Below are positions 27,828 to 37,249 of a DNA stretch of 64,000 nucleotides, in pieces; the first letter of the stretch is position 1, and the number at the start of each line of letters is the position of its first letter. The DNA is taken from contig JAYPHU010000010.1 of NCBI GenBank assembly GCA_038127535.1, positions 1 through 64,000 of the forward strand. The letters run 5' to 3'. The notes beneath the pieces are model-generated. The model saw nothing but the letters and a program-made list of their open reading frames with translations. It made no database searches and was not told where the DNA came from. The stretch is from JAYPHU01 sp038127535. GTDB lineage: Bacteria; Pseudomonadota; Alphaproteobacteria; Rhodospirillales; UBA2165. The position numbers were made by a program, and so were the translations under genes.

Positions 27828-29482
27828 ATCTCGACATCACCAGTCCAGGGCAGGTTTGTATAGTTGGAAACTATAATTCTAAAAGATGGCTCCGATTGAC
27901 CGTAGGCCAAGGAGCGTCGCGCCGGCAAAACGGAGACTTCTCCCTTGGTCCGCAATACCACGGGGCCAATTTGGATCTCTCCGCCGCTCGCCGTTACTGG
28001 AAAAGGAGTGTGGAATACCCTGTACATCCGATGCCGGCCATTTCCCGCGACCTCGTCCCTCAAGCGAAGGCCCTCGCCCTTGAACGCCCAACTCCGCCGC
28101 CAGCTATCGACACCGGAAAGACGCGCAACCGCGCGGGTCGTTAAAGAAAACCCGTTAGATGTGTCTTGATAGTCTGGGGAAGGTCCGCACACCTTCTCTC
28201 GAAATTCCTTCCCGTAGTACGGCTTATTCTCGGGGTAGGCCCCCTGTCCGTCTATGAGAAGAGTATTGTGACTCTTCGCCGAGATGTCGTCTTCTCCTTC
28301 GGGTCCGTAGGACAATCTGCCGGGGTCAATCAAAACCCGTTGGTTGCCGTAGTGAAGTTCAAATCCGCCGAAATCCTGATGCGCGTGTCCGGGCTGCTCG
28401 GGCCAGCCCAGCGGCGGGGCATGCCAAATCGCTGACCACGAGCCCATTTGGCGGCGGCGCCAGGCGCTGGGTTTCAGAGAGGTTCTAGCTTCGACCCGGC
28501 AAGACAGAATCGTTTCCGGGGCCGTGCCGGACAGCCGTTCCAGCCAACCGGTCTTCTCACCAAACGCCAAACAAACCAGATCGTCCGGCGGACAGTCTGG
28601 TGAAATATCACCGATTAACGGAAGTCCGCCGGGCATGGCAAACATTGACGCTGCGGATAGGGCATGGCAGGCAATGTCTCCCAGCCTGGCCGCTTCTGGC
28701 CGGCCCGCCTCCTCTGCCGCTAACCAGCACTCGGCATACCATTTGGTCGCTAGCAAGTGGTAGTGGCTGGATCCTTCGTTGAGAAACCCGTGGTCATCAA
28801 ATATCCGGTCGGCTTCATGTAGCAAAATGCGTGAACCCGCCTCTATCCAATCGCTTGCGTTTAATTGGAGCCCCCCGAGGTACAAACCTCTGCCGTTGTT
28901 GGCAAGATGGTTTCCTGTGTAGGCGTCACCATAAAATTCAAGCTGATCCCATATGGATGGCCCGTGGCGCGCTAATACAATATGGCTTTCATCGGCCGGT
29001 GACGGAACGCCATAGTTGCGAAAAAAGTAAAGCAAGTTTATCAGCCGTTCGGCGGCTGTATACGGATGCCACGGCCAGTTACCCGGCACCGGATTGCTAT
29101 ACACGGATAACCACTGACGCCACAATCTCACAGCCCAGTCAGGCTCGACATCTTTGTCATAAATCCAGGCAAAGCGGTGCAGGGCGAGCAGTTGCTCCGT
29201 ATCGTGGAAACTCCGAGAATACAACTCGGCCTCCTCGCCCGGCAAAATCGTATAGGTGGCGCCGGCCAGCGTAATTTTCAGAGGCTCTAGAGGGAGCTCA
29301 AAATCCTTTTCGGCAAATGGTTGAGCGCCGGCAGGCTCCGCCAAATCGTCGAAGTCCTGCAAAAAATCGGGTTTGCGATGATGCGGCGGATTGGCTGGCC
29401 ATCGGCCCAACAATCGGCCGAATACCCATCGGCGTAAAACCTTATCATGCGCGAGTGATTTGACTTTGCGAGAGATCGACAA
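27812..29482 (-). CDS. Heparinase II/III family protein
   Basis: A 556-residue protein with the alpha/alpha toroid N-terminal domain (WPWHPYTAAERLINLL; NHLANNGRGLYLGG near residue 190) and the C-terminal beta domain containing HAHQDFGGFELHYGNQRVLIDPG, the usual heparinase II/III motif, near residue 365. No signal peptide is evident. Such genes are common in alphaproteobacterial polysaccharide loci, where they may trim or edit uronic-acid-containing glycan during synthesis rather than degrade external heparin. It starts with TTG six bases after the deacetylase stop. The presence of a lyase fits a uronate in the polymer. Confidence 0.82.
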   Translation of the reverse strand: MSISRKVKSLAHDKVLRRWVFGRLLGRWPANPPHHRKPDFLQDFDDLAEPAGAQPFAEKDFELPLEPLKITLAGATYTILPGEEAELYSRSFHDTEQLLALHRFAWIYDKDVEPDWAVRLWRQWLSVYSNPVPGNWPWHPYTAAERLINLLYFFRNYGVPSPADESHIVLARHGPSIWDQLEFYGDAYTGNHLANNGRGLYLGGLQLNASDWIEAGSRILLHEADRIFDDHGFLNEGSSHYHLLATKWYAECWLAAEEAGRPEAARLGDIACHALSAASMFAMPGGLPLIGDISPDCPPDDLVCLAFGEKTGWLERLSGTAPETILSCRVEARTSLKPSAWRRRQMGSWSAIWHAPPLGWPEQPGHAHQDFGGFELHYGNQRVLIDPGRLSYGPEGEDDISAKSHNTLLIDGQGAYPENKPYYGKEFREKVCGPSPDYQDTSNGFSLTTRAVARLSGVDSWRRSWAFKGEGLRLRDEVAGNGRHRMYRVFHTPFPVTASGGEIQIGPVVLRTKGEVSVLPARRSLAYGQSEPSFRIIVSNYTNLPWTGDVEICPAS

Positions 29483-29488
29483 GTGAGA

Positions 29489-30277
29489 TCAGGGCCGGCT
29501 AAAAAAGTATGTCAGTTGGTGTTCAGGCCAATTCGCCAGCAAATGATCCCGCTGCAGTCCGAACACACTGCCGCCAACATAGTTCGGGCCTCGAGTGCCG
29601 GTAGACAATGACTGATAGCCGATTTCCGCGGTTAATGTTTTTTCCCGCTTTCCCACATCAATCCCCGGGGCGCCATAGGGAACACAAAAGTGGTGGCAAA
29701 TCTGTCCCGTTTCCCGCTCTATCACTGTTTTTGAAACATAGAGCTCTTCTCGGACACTTGTTTCACTCAGCTGTCCCAGATGCGGATGCGATACCGTATG
29801 AGACCCGATGGCCATGCCGGCGGCGATCATTGATCGGCAGTCATCCCAGGTCATAAACTCCAGGCCGTGGCGGGCCATATTCTGCCCGAACACGGCGCCC
29901 GCCTCTCCGGACCCGGGTTCAAGAGTTCGCCCGACGAATGAGGTCACCACAAAAAATGTGGCCGGTATCCCCAGTTCATCTATTATGGGGAGAGCATGGG
30001 TAAAGCAGGACCGGAATCCATCGTCAAAGGACAGACAAAAGTACCGGCCATCCAGTTTCTCGCCGCTTTGAATAAGCGAGACTGCTGCGTCCTGAGAAAC
30101 GAACTCGCCAAAGTTCTTCAAATAACGCAGCTGTCGCTCAAATCCTGCTCGCTCGTCATCAAAAACATGATGATAGTAAGGAAATCTGATCCAGCCTGCG
30201 CTGTCGTCTATATTTTTCCCAATCGACAAGCAGCGGAGGGCAACCGATCTAAATAGGGTGCGAAGAGAGACTGACAT
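29489..30277 (-). CDS. Polysaccharide deacetylase family protein (NodB homology)
   Basis: About 262 residues. The NodB domain shows CLSFDDGFRSCFTHALP near residue 80 (catalytic base and metal Asp) and SHTVSHPHLGQLS near residue 150 (metal histidines), followed by a CVPYGAPG motif. It probably removes N- or O-acetyl groups from the nascent or exported glycan. The start is taken at ATG 30277; the frame extends upstream into the neighbouring GNAT gene, but that part reads as antisense-like low-similarity sequence. It lies between a GNAT gene and the heparinase-family gene, together a glycan-editing set. Confidence 0.82.
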   Translation of the reverse strand: MSVSLRTLFRSVALRCLSIGKNIDDSAGWIRFPYYHHVFDDERAGFERQLRYLKNFGEFVSQDAAVSLIQSGEKLDGRYFCLSFDDGFRSCFTHALPIIDELGIPATFFVVTSFVGRTLEPGSGEAGAVFGQNMARHGLEFMTWDDCRSMIAAGMAIGSHTVSHPHLGQLSETSVREELYVSKTVIERETGQICHHFCVPYGAPGIDVGKREKTLTAEIGYQSLSTGTRGPNYVGGSVFGLQRDHLLANWPEHQLTYFFSRP

Positions 30278-30308
30278 TAAATGTGTATTTCCCGCAGAGG
30301 CCTTGGTG

Positions 30309-31355
30309 CTAGAACGTATCCACGTCCCCGCCCATAATCCCCCAACTATCGTGATCGAGGATATCCGACTTGAGGTTTGCATCGCCGAGAGACCGAACAA
30401 TGAACGGGGCATTTCGATGCCGATGGAACGCCGCACGGCGGAGCACTTTTTCTATTCGCTCAACATTGCACACGGTTTCAAGGAGCACGGCGCCAAATGC
30501 AGATGCCTCTCGAACTACACCGGCAAGAACTGCGGACAGAGCCCTTGGATCTTCTCCTAAAAGTTCAACCAAATGAGCCCGATTGTCCGCCACCGCTCCC
30601 CAGACATCACTCTGCATACCCCAAACGCCAGCGGCCACAATCTCTCCGTGCAACCATGCAGTGACCCAGCGATATTTATTTTCCGCTTCCGTCGAATATC
30701 GCCACCGCATCCACGCGAGGGAACGGTCAACACCGCAGGATGAATGATGATTTTCCCACAGCGACAGCAACGGCTGCAGGTCCTCGTCCGGCGGTGTTCC
30801 GGATTGAATTTCAAACGGGCCGACCCGGCCGGTTGGTAGAACGGCCGCTACCATATCGGCAAGCGGGCCAAGAAGGTCTGGAATCTTGGGGTGACGTGAC
30901 GGCTTAATAGGCCGCATCCAGTGCATAACATCGCCGGTATGGCTCCATCCCAGCTTGCGCACAAAACCGGGATAGCTTAACGGATTCGGAAACCCGTACA
31001 TAGTCATGTAGCCTCGGGCCCCCGCAATCTCATAACAGGCGTTTGCCAGCGTTGTGAACACCCCCCGCCCCTGGTAATCGGGATGCGTCATGGTATCCAT
31101 GGACTGCGCCCCCAGCATTTTCTTTCCGGCGATCCGCAGTGGCGTCGGCCAAAGCGTGTAAGCGCCGGCCAACCGATCACCATCAACGGCCAACGCAACG
31201 GGGCAAATTCCTATCGGATTAGATAGATAGCGCCAACGGTCATAGCTTTCGGGGCGGTAATATCCCCAGACATTAAAATAAAGCTCTCTCAGCGCACCAA
31301 AATCGTCAGGCGTCATCTCCCGAAATTTAAGTTCAGAATTTGATTTTGCTGTCAT
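30309..31355 (-). CDS. GNAT-fold acyltransferase
   Basis: A 348-residue protein. The N-terminal half has the GNAT beta-strand/P-loop pattern, with DTMTHPDYQGRGVFTTLANA near residue 95 as the acetyl-CoA-binding R/Q-x-x-G-x-G/A motif. The C-terminal half is longer than a simple GNAT domain and may be a second GNAT-like fold, as in FemAB/MprF-related proteins. It probably acylates an amino sugar or a carrier-bound intermediate. It overlaps the upstream unknown gene by four bases (ATGA). Confidence 0.72.
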   Translation of the reverse strand: MTAKSNSELKFREMTPDDFGALRELYFNVWGYYRPESYDRWRYLSNPIGICPVALAVDGDRLAGAYTLWPTPLRIAGKKMLGAQSMDTMTHPDYQGRGVFTTLANACYEIAGARGYMTMYGFPNPLSYPGFVRKLGWSHTGDVMHWMRPIKPSRHPKIPDLLGPLADMVAAVLPTGRVGPFEIQSGTPPDEDLQPLLSLWENHHSSCGVDRSLAWMRWRYSTEAENKYRWVTAWLHGEIVAAGVWGMQSDVWGAVADNRAHLVELLGEDPRALSAVLAGVVREASAFGAVLLETVCNVERIEKVLRRAAFHRHRNAPFIVRSLGDANLKSDILDHDSWGIMGGDVDTF

Positions 31356-33091
31356 CGTTTACCATCAGAAAACAGCACCGAGCGCCAGACGCTGTAATCG
31401 GGTTCTGAAAAAACCGAGTTTGGTCTAATTTTCGGACGATCTGAGGACCCGCACAAAACTCTACCTAAGTTCTGAAATGTTACGGAGGGGATTTTCAACC
31501 CATCTGGTAATATATCCAATGCAATTTTAGTGCTTGGTAGAAATTGGAACGTCGGCAATCCAGCTAAGATAGCCTCCAACCCTACCGTCGTAGCGGAATA
31601 GACCACTGCTGAGAGCGCCCCTTGATCCTGAAGACGCTTGTTCGTTCTATGAATTCGAGGAGTCCCCATGAAGTAGTACGGGGTCATCGGATGGTCCTTG
31701 ATTAAAACATCCCGGTCTAAATTCGGTAGCGATTCAAAAGCATCAACCATCTCTGCGGAAATATCCCGATCAAACGGTAAGGCCACAAAAATGGGCGCAG
31801 ACTGATCATACGAATGTTTCACATTCGGTAATGTTCGGAGTGCTCCCCCTAACACAACACTCTCCTCTGTGTAGCCCAGTTGCTTTAACCTAACTTGCGA
31901 CACGGGTCCGCTCGCTACAATTGTTTCAGGGAAGGTCTTGGCAATACCCTTGTCAGGAGTAGGAAAATAATTCAGTTCCTGTCTTCCAATAGTAGCATGC
32001 TGATAGCCTACCGTCCTGGTGCCGATTTTACGGGCATCACGCACAAAAACGCGCTCCCAGGAATGATTCTCCCAAGGCCATGAGACTATTTTTGGCCTAG
32101 ACTCTTCTAGCCATGCTGATTGACAAATTTGCTGCCAACGAATAATGGCTGGTTGAGCAGTTCCGCTTTCTATCGCTGCAGCTCTCCGGACGAGCCATCC
32201 GTTTGGTCCTGCTAAATCGGATCTTTTAGGTCGCCATTTGACCAATGGAAGCGCTAACGTAGCCATGGGCGCCCCCCATGCATGGAGACTGAAATTGCGC
32301 TTATCGCCTGTCAGTTCCTTGGCGCGGCGCAGACGGCAATCGACGTGAAACACCCTGACGATATTTTCGAACCTCTTCATCATATCACCAAAATAACCGT
32401 CCTCGCCATCTCGGTTCGCTTGCGGGTGCCCATATACCAGCAAACTAACGGATCCGGCGGGAAACATTTTGCGCTGACCACGCAGAAAAAGAGAGGAAAA
32501 AAACAGTTCCACGGACAAGGCGATCCGTGCCACGTAACCTCGCAAAACCATTCGTAATTTTTGTTTCCATAGTAAGGGCGGTGGACCCGCTTTTATTCCC
32601 TCAAGGGCTGCCAGGTGGCGATACATCCATGGATCGTCACAAAGAACCGTCACATCTTTATCCTGAATGATCCATTTTTTCACGACCTCTGTCCAAGCTA
32701 GCATCTGTCCGAAATCCGATGCATTGGCGGCACAGGCAGGCATATGAGCTAAAATGGACGAGGGAACAGATGATAATTTTCGTGCGGCCGCGATCCATGC
32801 ATCTTCGATGTCATCGAAGGCTCGGGCCAACTCTTCTGCAATATCTTCGACGAACGGCGCTTTAATCGCCGAAATCGTTGAGGCCGAAAGGGTTCCGATC
32901 GAGCACCATGGTCCGATTATTTTGAGAGACAGTGCCCGTTTCGATGTTACAAGGGTTACCGGCATGAAATGATAGCGTCGGCGCTTAAGACGGAAACTGG
33001 TTTCGTAAACGCTGTAGCGTTTAGCGTGAAATTTGCCACGTACGCGTGATAATCTCGGGGTAGGGTGAAACGGCGAACTCAGAAACTCCAT
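31352..33091 (-). CDS. Unknown large protein, GT-B-like C-terminal half
   Basis: About 579 residues; I do not recognise the family. A hydrophobic stretch lies about residues 185-205 (ARIALSVELFFSSLFL). The C-terminal half resembles capsule-type GT-B or CDP-glycerol transferase-like proteins, with LIKDHPMTPYY and SATTVGLEAILAGLP, which mirror the KxHP and SxxxxEA...G sugar-nucleotide motifs. The start is uncertain: ATG 33091 has GGGGA at a fair distance but overlaps the methyltransferase gene by 71 bases; ATG 32965 avoids overlap but lacks a ribosome binding site. It may be a glycosyltransferase similar in layout to the proteins at 52379-54127 and 57771-59705. DNA here is clearly AT-richer than the first 18 kb. 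Confidence 0.55.
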   Translation of the reverse strand: MEFLSSPFHPTPRLSRVRGKFHAKRYSVYETSFRLKRRRYHFMPVTLVTSKRALSLKIIGPWCSIGTLSASTISAIKAPFVEDIAEELARAFDDIEDAWIAAARKLSSVPSSILAHMPACAANASDFGQMLAWTEVVKKWIIQDKDVTVLCDDPWMYRHLAALEGIKAGPPPLLWKQKLRMVLRGYVARIALSVELFFSSLFLRGQRKMFPAGSVSLLVYGHPQANRDGEDGYFGDMMKRFENIVRVFHVDCRLRRAKELTGDKRNFSLHAWGAPMATLALPLVKWRPKRSDLAGPNGWLVRRAAAIESGTAQPAIIRWQQICQSAWLEESRPKIVSWPWENHSWERVFVRDARKIGTRTVGYQHATIGRQELNYFPTPDKGIAKTFPETIVASGPVSQVRLKQLGYTEESVVLGGALRTLPNVKHSYDQSAPIFVALPFDRDISAEMVDAFESLPNLDRDVLIKDHPMTPYYFMGTPRIHRTNKRLQDQGALSAVVYSATTVGLEAILAGLPTFQFLPSTKIALDILPDGLKIPSVTFQNLGRVLCGSSDRPKIRPNSVFSEPDYSVWRSVLFSDGKR

Positions 33092-33716
33092 GCCTGTATC
33101 CCCGCTGCTCAATTCTGTCAGCGTCGGCGAACATGGATTCGATCACCTCCAAGGCATCCGCTTCATTTATGATATTATAAGGCAAAACTGTGGCGCCAGC
33201 AGCTATCTCGCTGCGCGAAAAATCGGTTCGGAAATAGGAGATGGCTTTATCTTCAACGGTCTCCTCTTCCGTCTCACGCAAATCGAAAATTAGGTTTCTT
33301 TCGGTGAATTGCCACGCCAAAGCAAGTGTTTCCTTCCAAACCTCATGCAAGTGAAGTATTCCGAGGCAAAGTACGAGGTCGAAACGGGCATCGTTCAAAA
33401 TCGATAGGTCTGCCTCGTCGACCTTATGAAACGAGTGCTGAGGAAACTTTTCACGAGCCAGATCAATCATCCGTTGGTTAATATCAACACCTGTATAACT
33501 GAACCGTCGAATATTTTCGGATATTATCCCGGCAAATCCGCCCTGGGCGCACCCGACGTCAAGAACGCTCACGCCTTCTTTGAGGTTGTCCTTTAAGAAG
33601 AACCATTCCGATGGATAGACGTCTTCTGTCTTAAGCCGGTGGTGGTCGAAATAGTTCAACGCATCGGGAACGCCCCAAGCGCGAGCATTACCTAGCCTAT
33701 TCCTTCGTACAGTCAC
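33021..33716 (-). CDS. Class I SAM-dependent methyltransferase
   Basis: A 231-residue single-domain methyltransferase. SAM motif I is VLDVGCAQGGFAGII near residue 56, the acidic end of strand 2 is YTGVDINQRMI, and motif IV is RFDLVLCLGILHL. It resembles small-molecule or sugar O-/N-methyltransferases. The start is GTG with no strong ribosome binding site. The acceptor cannot be told; a sugar hydroxyl is likely from context. Confidence 0.78.
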   Translation of the reverse strand: MTVRRNRLGNARAWGVPDALNYFDHHRLKTEDVYPSEWFFLKDNLKEGVSVLDVGCAQGGFAGIISENIRRFSYTGVDINQRMIDLAREKFPQHSFHKVDEADLSILNDARFDLVLCLGILHLHEVWKETLALAWQFTERNLIFDLRETEEETVEDKAISYFRTDFSRSEIAAGATVLPYNIINEADALEVIESMFADADRIEQRGYRHGVSEFAVSPYPEIITRTWQISR

Positions 33717-33800
33717 AGTTCAAGGTTGCCATTCTTGATGGACGCTGCAGTAGTTGGAGTCATTTTCTGTATTTAAGATAGGCTAGTCCATATTCGCGGA

Positions 33801-34847
33801 CTACTTGACAGCGACGATATTCCACGAAAACCCGGCGATATTGCCCAGATATAACTCGATAGGCGTGTCGGGCACTACAGTACGACCGTAAACCAGACGT
33901 CCACCGGAGTGTTCCTTATATCCCAGTAACCGTAATATACCGTGTCGAATTTGGGTCAGCCTGGGAATACAAAAATTGTCAAATTGAAAGCTTGCCTTGC
34001 GGAGCCTAATTTCCTTGAAATCTCCGAGTAAGCCCCGAATTTCGTTCGCTGAATATACCCTGGTATAAGGATTTTTGGTTTCGCCAAATTTTGGCTTTCC
34101 CTCTGTCAGCCTTCCGATCCATTGTGCCTCGGGCCAACATAACATCTCTCCGGTAAAGAGTGCGCGCGGCACTATATTGAACCAATAGATCGCCGAGTGA
34201 CGCGAATAAAGCATTAATACGGCTTTGCCGCCCGGCTTAAGGACGCGATTGACCTCGGCAATACACTGTTCGGTATTGGTTGAATGATGGAGAACGCCGT
34301 TGGAATAAACGATATCAAAATAATCGTCGACAAAGGGCAAATTTTCGGCATCGGCGTTAAATACGGAACTGTCGAGGCCGGAAACCAGTTGTAATTTGCG
34401 CGCCGTCGCTGCTGCGCGTTCAGGCGTAATATCTACAGCAGTAACATTTGCACCGTGATGCTTGAACAAAGCAGAATGGGCGCCCGACCCAGACCCGATC
34501 TCCAAAACGCGCTTCCCAGCGAGTTCGTTAACCGGCATCTCGACGACGGCCAAGTGCCGTCGCTGATGGAACAAATCCTCCAACTCTTCTAGCTGGCCCG
34601 AAAATTTCTCTCTGTCGATATTTTCTTCATGCCCAAGATACGCTTGCTTGTAGAGATCAGCCCACCAAGATTGGATGTCAGCCTTAAGGTCGCCTTCCAT
34701 AAAAGGCCTAATCAGTGAAAACATACGAATTTCGGATTGAGCGGGAAAATTCGCCCGGCAGTTTCCGCAAATTACGCGGGATGGGGCTTCAAACGTCAAC
34801 TTGCGAGCACAACAGTTTGGGCACCTTAAATAATCGGGCAGTTTCAT
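33801..34847 (-). CDS. SAM-dependent methyltransferase with N-terminal zinc ribbon
   Basis: A 348-residue protein. The first 35 residues form a Trm112-like zinc ribbon (LRCPNCCARKLTF then VICGNCRANFP). The methyltransferase domain has VLEIGSGSGAHSALF near residue 117, VTAVDITPERAA, and DIVYSNGVLHHSTNTEQC, typical of methyltransferase_11 enzymes. These are frequent in polysaccharide and lipid gene clusters. The 84-base gap to the previous methyltransferase gene and the 39-base gap to the KdsB-like gene hold nothing recognised. Confidence 0.82.
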   Translation of the reverse strand: MKLPDYLRCPNCCARKLTFEAPSRVICGNCRANFPAQSEIRMFSLIRPFMEGDLKADIQSWWADLYKQAYLGHEENIDREKFSGQLEELEDLFHQRRHLAVVEMPVNELAGKRVLEIGSGSGAHSALFKHHGANVTAVDITPERAAATARKLQLVSGLDSSVFNADAENLPFVDDYFDIVYSNGVLHHSTNTEQCIAEVNRVLKPGGKAVLMLYSRHSAIYWFNIVPRALFTGEMLCWPEAQWIGRLTEGKPKFGETKNPYTRVYSANEIRGLLGDFKEIRLRKASFQFDNFCIPRLTQIRHGILRLLGYKEHSGGRLVYGRTVVPDTPIELYLGNIAGFSWNIVAVK

Positions 34848-34886
34848 CGTCAGTCCTAGAATCGGAATTTCCTTATCATTAAAATT

Positions 34887-35660
34887 TCAATACTGACCCC
34901 ACAATGCGTCTTCACGGATGTGCGATTCGACGCGTTCGATATCGTCTGGACTATCCACAGAAAAACTGGGTTGGTAGGCAATGGGGGCGATATATTGATG
35001 GTATCCGTTATCATAAAGGCGATTCGAATCACACGCTTCTTTTAGCTCAAGGGGGCTTTCCGGAAGTTTGGTAAACAGTTTCAGAAAATGCCAACGGAAG
35101 CCGAAAATTCCATAGATTCGCTTGGCGCCAAGTTCCGGCGAGAACATACCGGGCTTGCAATGAGGGATCGGCTGGCGGGATGTGTATAAGATGCGGCCGT
35201 CGAGATCGTGAATAATTTTAAGAATATCCGGGTTTTGATACTGCGCGTCGTCGACGATATTCATGGCGAGCACGGTGCCGTTGATATCCGCGCGCGCCTC
35301 CATCGGCTTGATGGTCGCTGCGATCATATCCGGATACATCATGGGTTCATCCCCTTGGACGTTAAGAACGATATCGCCGTCGCCAATACCGACCCCGCAA
35401 TTCTCGGTCGCTTCCGCAACCCGGTCGAGGGCCCGCGTATGCGTGTCCGCCGTCATAATAACGGGGTATCCTTTCGATTCGGCAAATTCTCGGATTTCAT
35501 CGTCGCAAGTCGCCAGGAACAATCCATCCCAACGATCAAATAGTTTTGCACGTTCGAAAACGTGTTCGATCATCGGCCGGCCGCAAATCGGGTGAAGGGG
35601 TTTGCCGGGAAACCGGCTGGCCGCCATACGGGCCGGAATTATGCCAATGATTTTCGTCAT
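34887..35660 (-). CDS. KdsB-like cytidylyltransferase (paralogue 1)
   Basis: A 257-residue member of the CMP-sugar synthetase family. It has the signature IIPARMAASRFPGKPL with the conserved Arg and Lys, ATCDDEI, and NVQGDEPM. True KdsB enzymes normally carry an HxSGTDR motif; here the equivalent is HTRALDR, so the sugar is probably not ordinary KDO, although a KDO-like 3-deoxy acid is likely. It would produce CMP-activated donor in the cytoplasm. A second protein of equal length and the same variant motif region lies at 56992-57765. It is in the same transcription direction as the MBOAT pair. Confidence 0.8.
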   Translation of the reverse strand: MTKIIGIIPARMAASRFPGKPLHPICGRPMIEHVFERAKLFDRWDGLFLATCDDEIREFAESKGYPVIMTADTHTRALDRVAEATENCGVGIGDGDIVLNVQGDEPMMYPDMIAATIKPMEARADINGTVLAMNIVDDAQYQNPDILKIIHDLDGRILYTSRQPIPHCKPGMFSPELGAKRIYGIFGFRWHFLKLFTKLPESPLELKEACDSNRLYDNGYHQYIAPIAYQPSFSVDSPDDIERVESHIREDALWGQY

Positions 35661-35728
35661 TTTGCCAGATACGCCTTTTCCAATTCATAATTTCCCACGA
35701 GAGATTCGGACCTGTTAGTAACAGCCGT

Positions 35729-37249
35729 TCAAAAGACCATATAAATAAAGTCGTTGGAGTGAGACCCCTTTGCGACAACCACCAACAGTCCGATTAAACC
35801 GAACACGCTGACCAGAGGAACTATCGCACTACGTGGAAACAAGCGGTGGCCAGCGTCCCGTTCAATGCACGCTGCCATTATCTCTCTAGTATTCGGCAAT
35901 ACCAAAACGAATATTCCCAAACAAAACAGAACACCCAATGTCCCATATTGATATGGAAGTGTTTCAGAAAACTGAACCCCGACAGACGTAAGCACAGTCG
36001 AGCCGTCATCGAACAACGCGCGCCAGGAAGCCGGCAGAATCAAGCCGTTCAAACCTATCATACCCCGTAACGTCGCAATCGCATCGGACCAGCTTTCCGC
36101 TCGGAAGAACACCCAAGTCACAACAACCGCAAGCAAGGTGATGGTTCTGGAGACGGCGCGCCCAAACCAAGAAGAACGATTCAACTCTAAGCCCAGTGCT
36201 TTGCGGCCTTCACGCCACAAATGATTGATGACGATAAATACGCCATGAAGGAAACCCCAGAATACGAACGTCCATGCGGCGCCATGCCACAAACCGCCGA
36301 GAAGCATTGTAATTAAAATATTCAGATAGCGCCGTTGCGTGCCGTTTCTATTGCCGCCAAGCGGGATATAAAGATAATCCTTTAGAAATCTTGAAAGCGT
36401 CATGTGCCAACGCTGCCAAAACTCAATAATACTTTTCGCCTTGTAGGGCGAATTGAAGTTCTCCGGCAACCGGATGCCAAACATTCTGGCCAGACCGATT
36501 GCCATATCTGAGTAACCGGAGAAATCAAAATAGATTTGGAATGTATAAGCGAGAGTTCCGACCCAGGCCTGGATCATGGTCGGATCCTGGCCGGAAATAT
36601 TTTGAAAAAAGTTCTCCGCGTGTGCACCGATACCATCGGCGATAACAACCTTCTTCTGGAGCCCGATAATGAATATCGCCACACCTGAAAAAAATTCCGA
36701 AACGTTGAATTGTTTGGTGTCGCGCGCCTTGAATTGGGGAATAATTTCCTGGTGGTGAACAATAGGGCCGGCAATCAACTGAGGAAAGAAACTGACAAAC
36801 AGGACATAGTCCAGAAGACTGGTATCCGTTACGTAGCCTTTGTGAACGTCCACCAGATAGGCAATTTGCTGGAAAGTAAAAAACGAGATTGCCAAAGGTA
36901 GGATGATTTCCGGCGACGGCAGGGAGGCGGCGAATACCGTGTTAACTGAACCGACGAAGAACCCGAAATACTTGAACACCCCGATTATTGCCAGATTGAA
37001 AACGACCCCGGTGATTAAGAGGGGTCTCGATCTACGCGACATCAATGCCCGGCCAATCAGATAGTTGACGAGAATCGATCCGAGCAACAAAGTCAGATAT
37101 GGGGGATTCCAATAAGCATAAAAAAATAGGGAACAGACCGCGAGCCATCCGAAAACAGTCGTCCGCCCAGTATACCGCGCCACAAAAAGATAAACGCCAA
37201 ATACGATCGGTAGAAATATGAAAACGAATGACTCTGAACTAAATAACAC
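35729..37249 (-). CDS. MBOAT-family O-acyltransferase (AlgI-like)
   Basis: A 506-residue polytopic membrane protein with about 11-12 hydrophobic segments. The MBOAT catalytic His is in LGGLWHGAAWTFVFWG near residue 320, and the upstream family landmark is FWQRWHMTLSRFLKDYLYIPLGG. AlgI-like proteins pass acyl groups across the membrane for O-acetylation of exopolysaccharide. It starts with GTG overlapping the stop of the SGNH gene by one base (TAGTG), so the pair forms a two-component O-acylation module. Confidence 0.92.
   Translation of the reverse strand: MLFSSESFVFIFLPIVFGVYLFVARYTGRTTVFGWLAVCSLFFYAYWNPPYLTLLLGSILVNYLIGRALMSRRSRPLLITGVVFNLAIIGVFKYFGFFVGSVNTVFAASLPSPEIILPLAISFFTFQQIAYLVDVHKGYVTDTSLLDYVLFVSFFPQLIAGPIVHHQEIIPQFKARDTKQFNVSEFFSGVAIFIIGLQKKVVIADGIGAHAENFFQNISGQDPTMIQAWVGTLAYTFQIYFDFSGYSDMAIGLARMFGIRLPENFNSPYKAKSIIEFWQRWHMTLSRFLKDYLYIPLGGNRNGTQRRYLNILITMLLGGLWHGAAWTFVFWGFLHGVFIVINHLWREGRKALGLELNRSSWFGRAVSRTITLLAVVVTWVFFRAESWSDAIATLRGMIGLNGLILPASWRALFDDGSTVLTSVGVQFSETLPYQYGTLGVLFCLGIFVLVLPNTREIMAACIERDAGHRLFPRSAIVPLVSVFGLIGLLVVVAKGSHSNDFIYMVF

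Noticed and set aside
30278..30436. Longer N-terminus for the polysaccharide deacetylase
   Set aside because: The extension lies inside the oppositely framed GNAT gene end and has no motif; ATG 30277 follows the GNAT stop.
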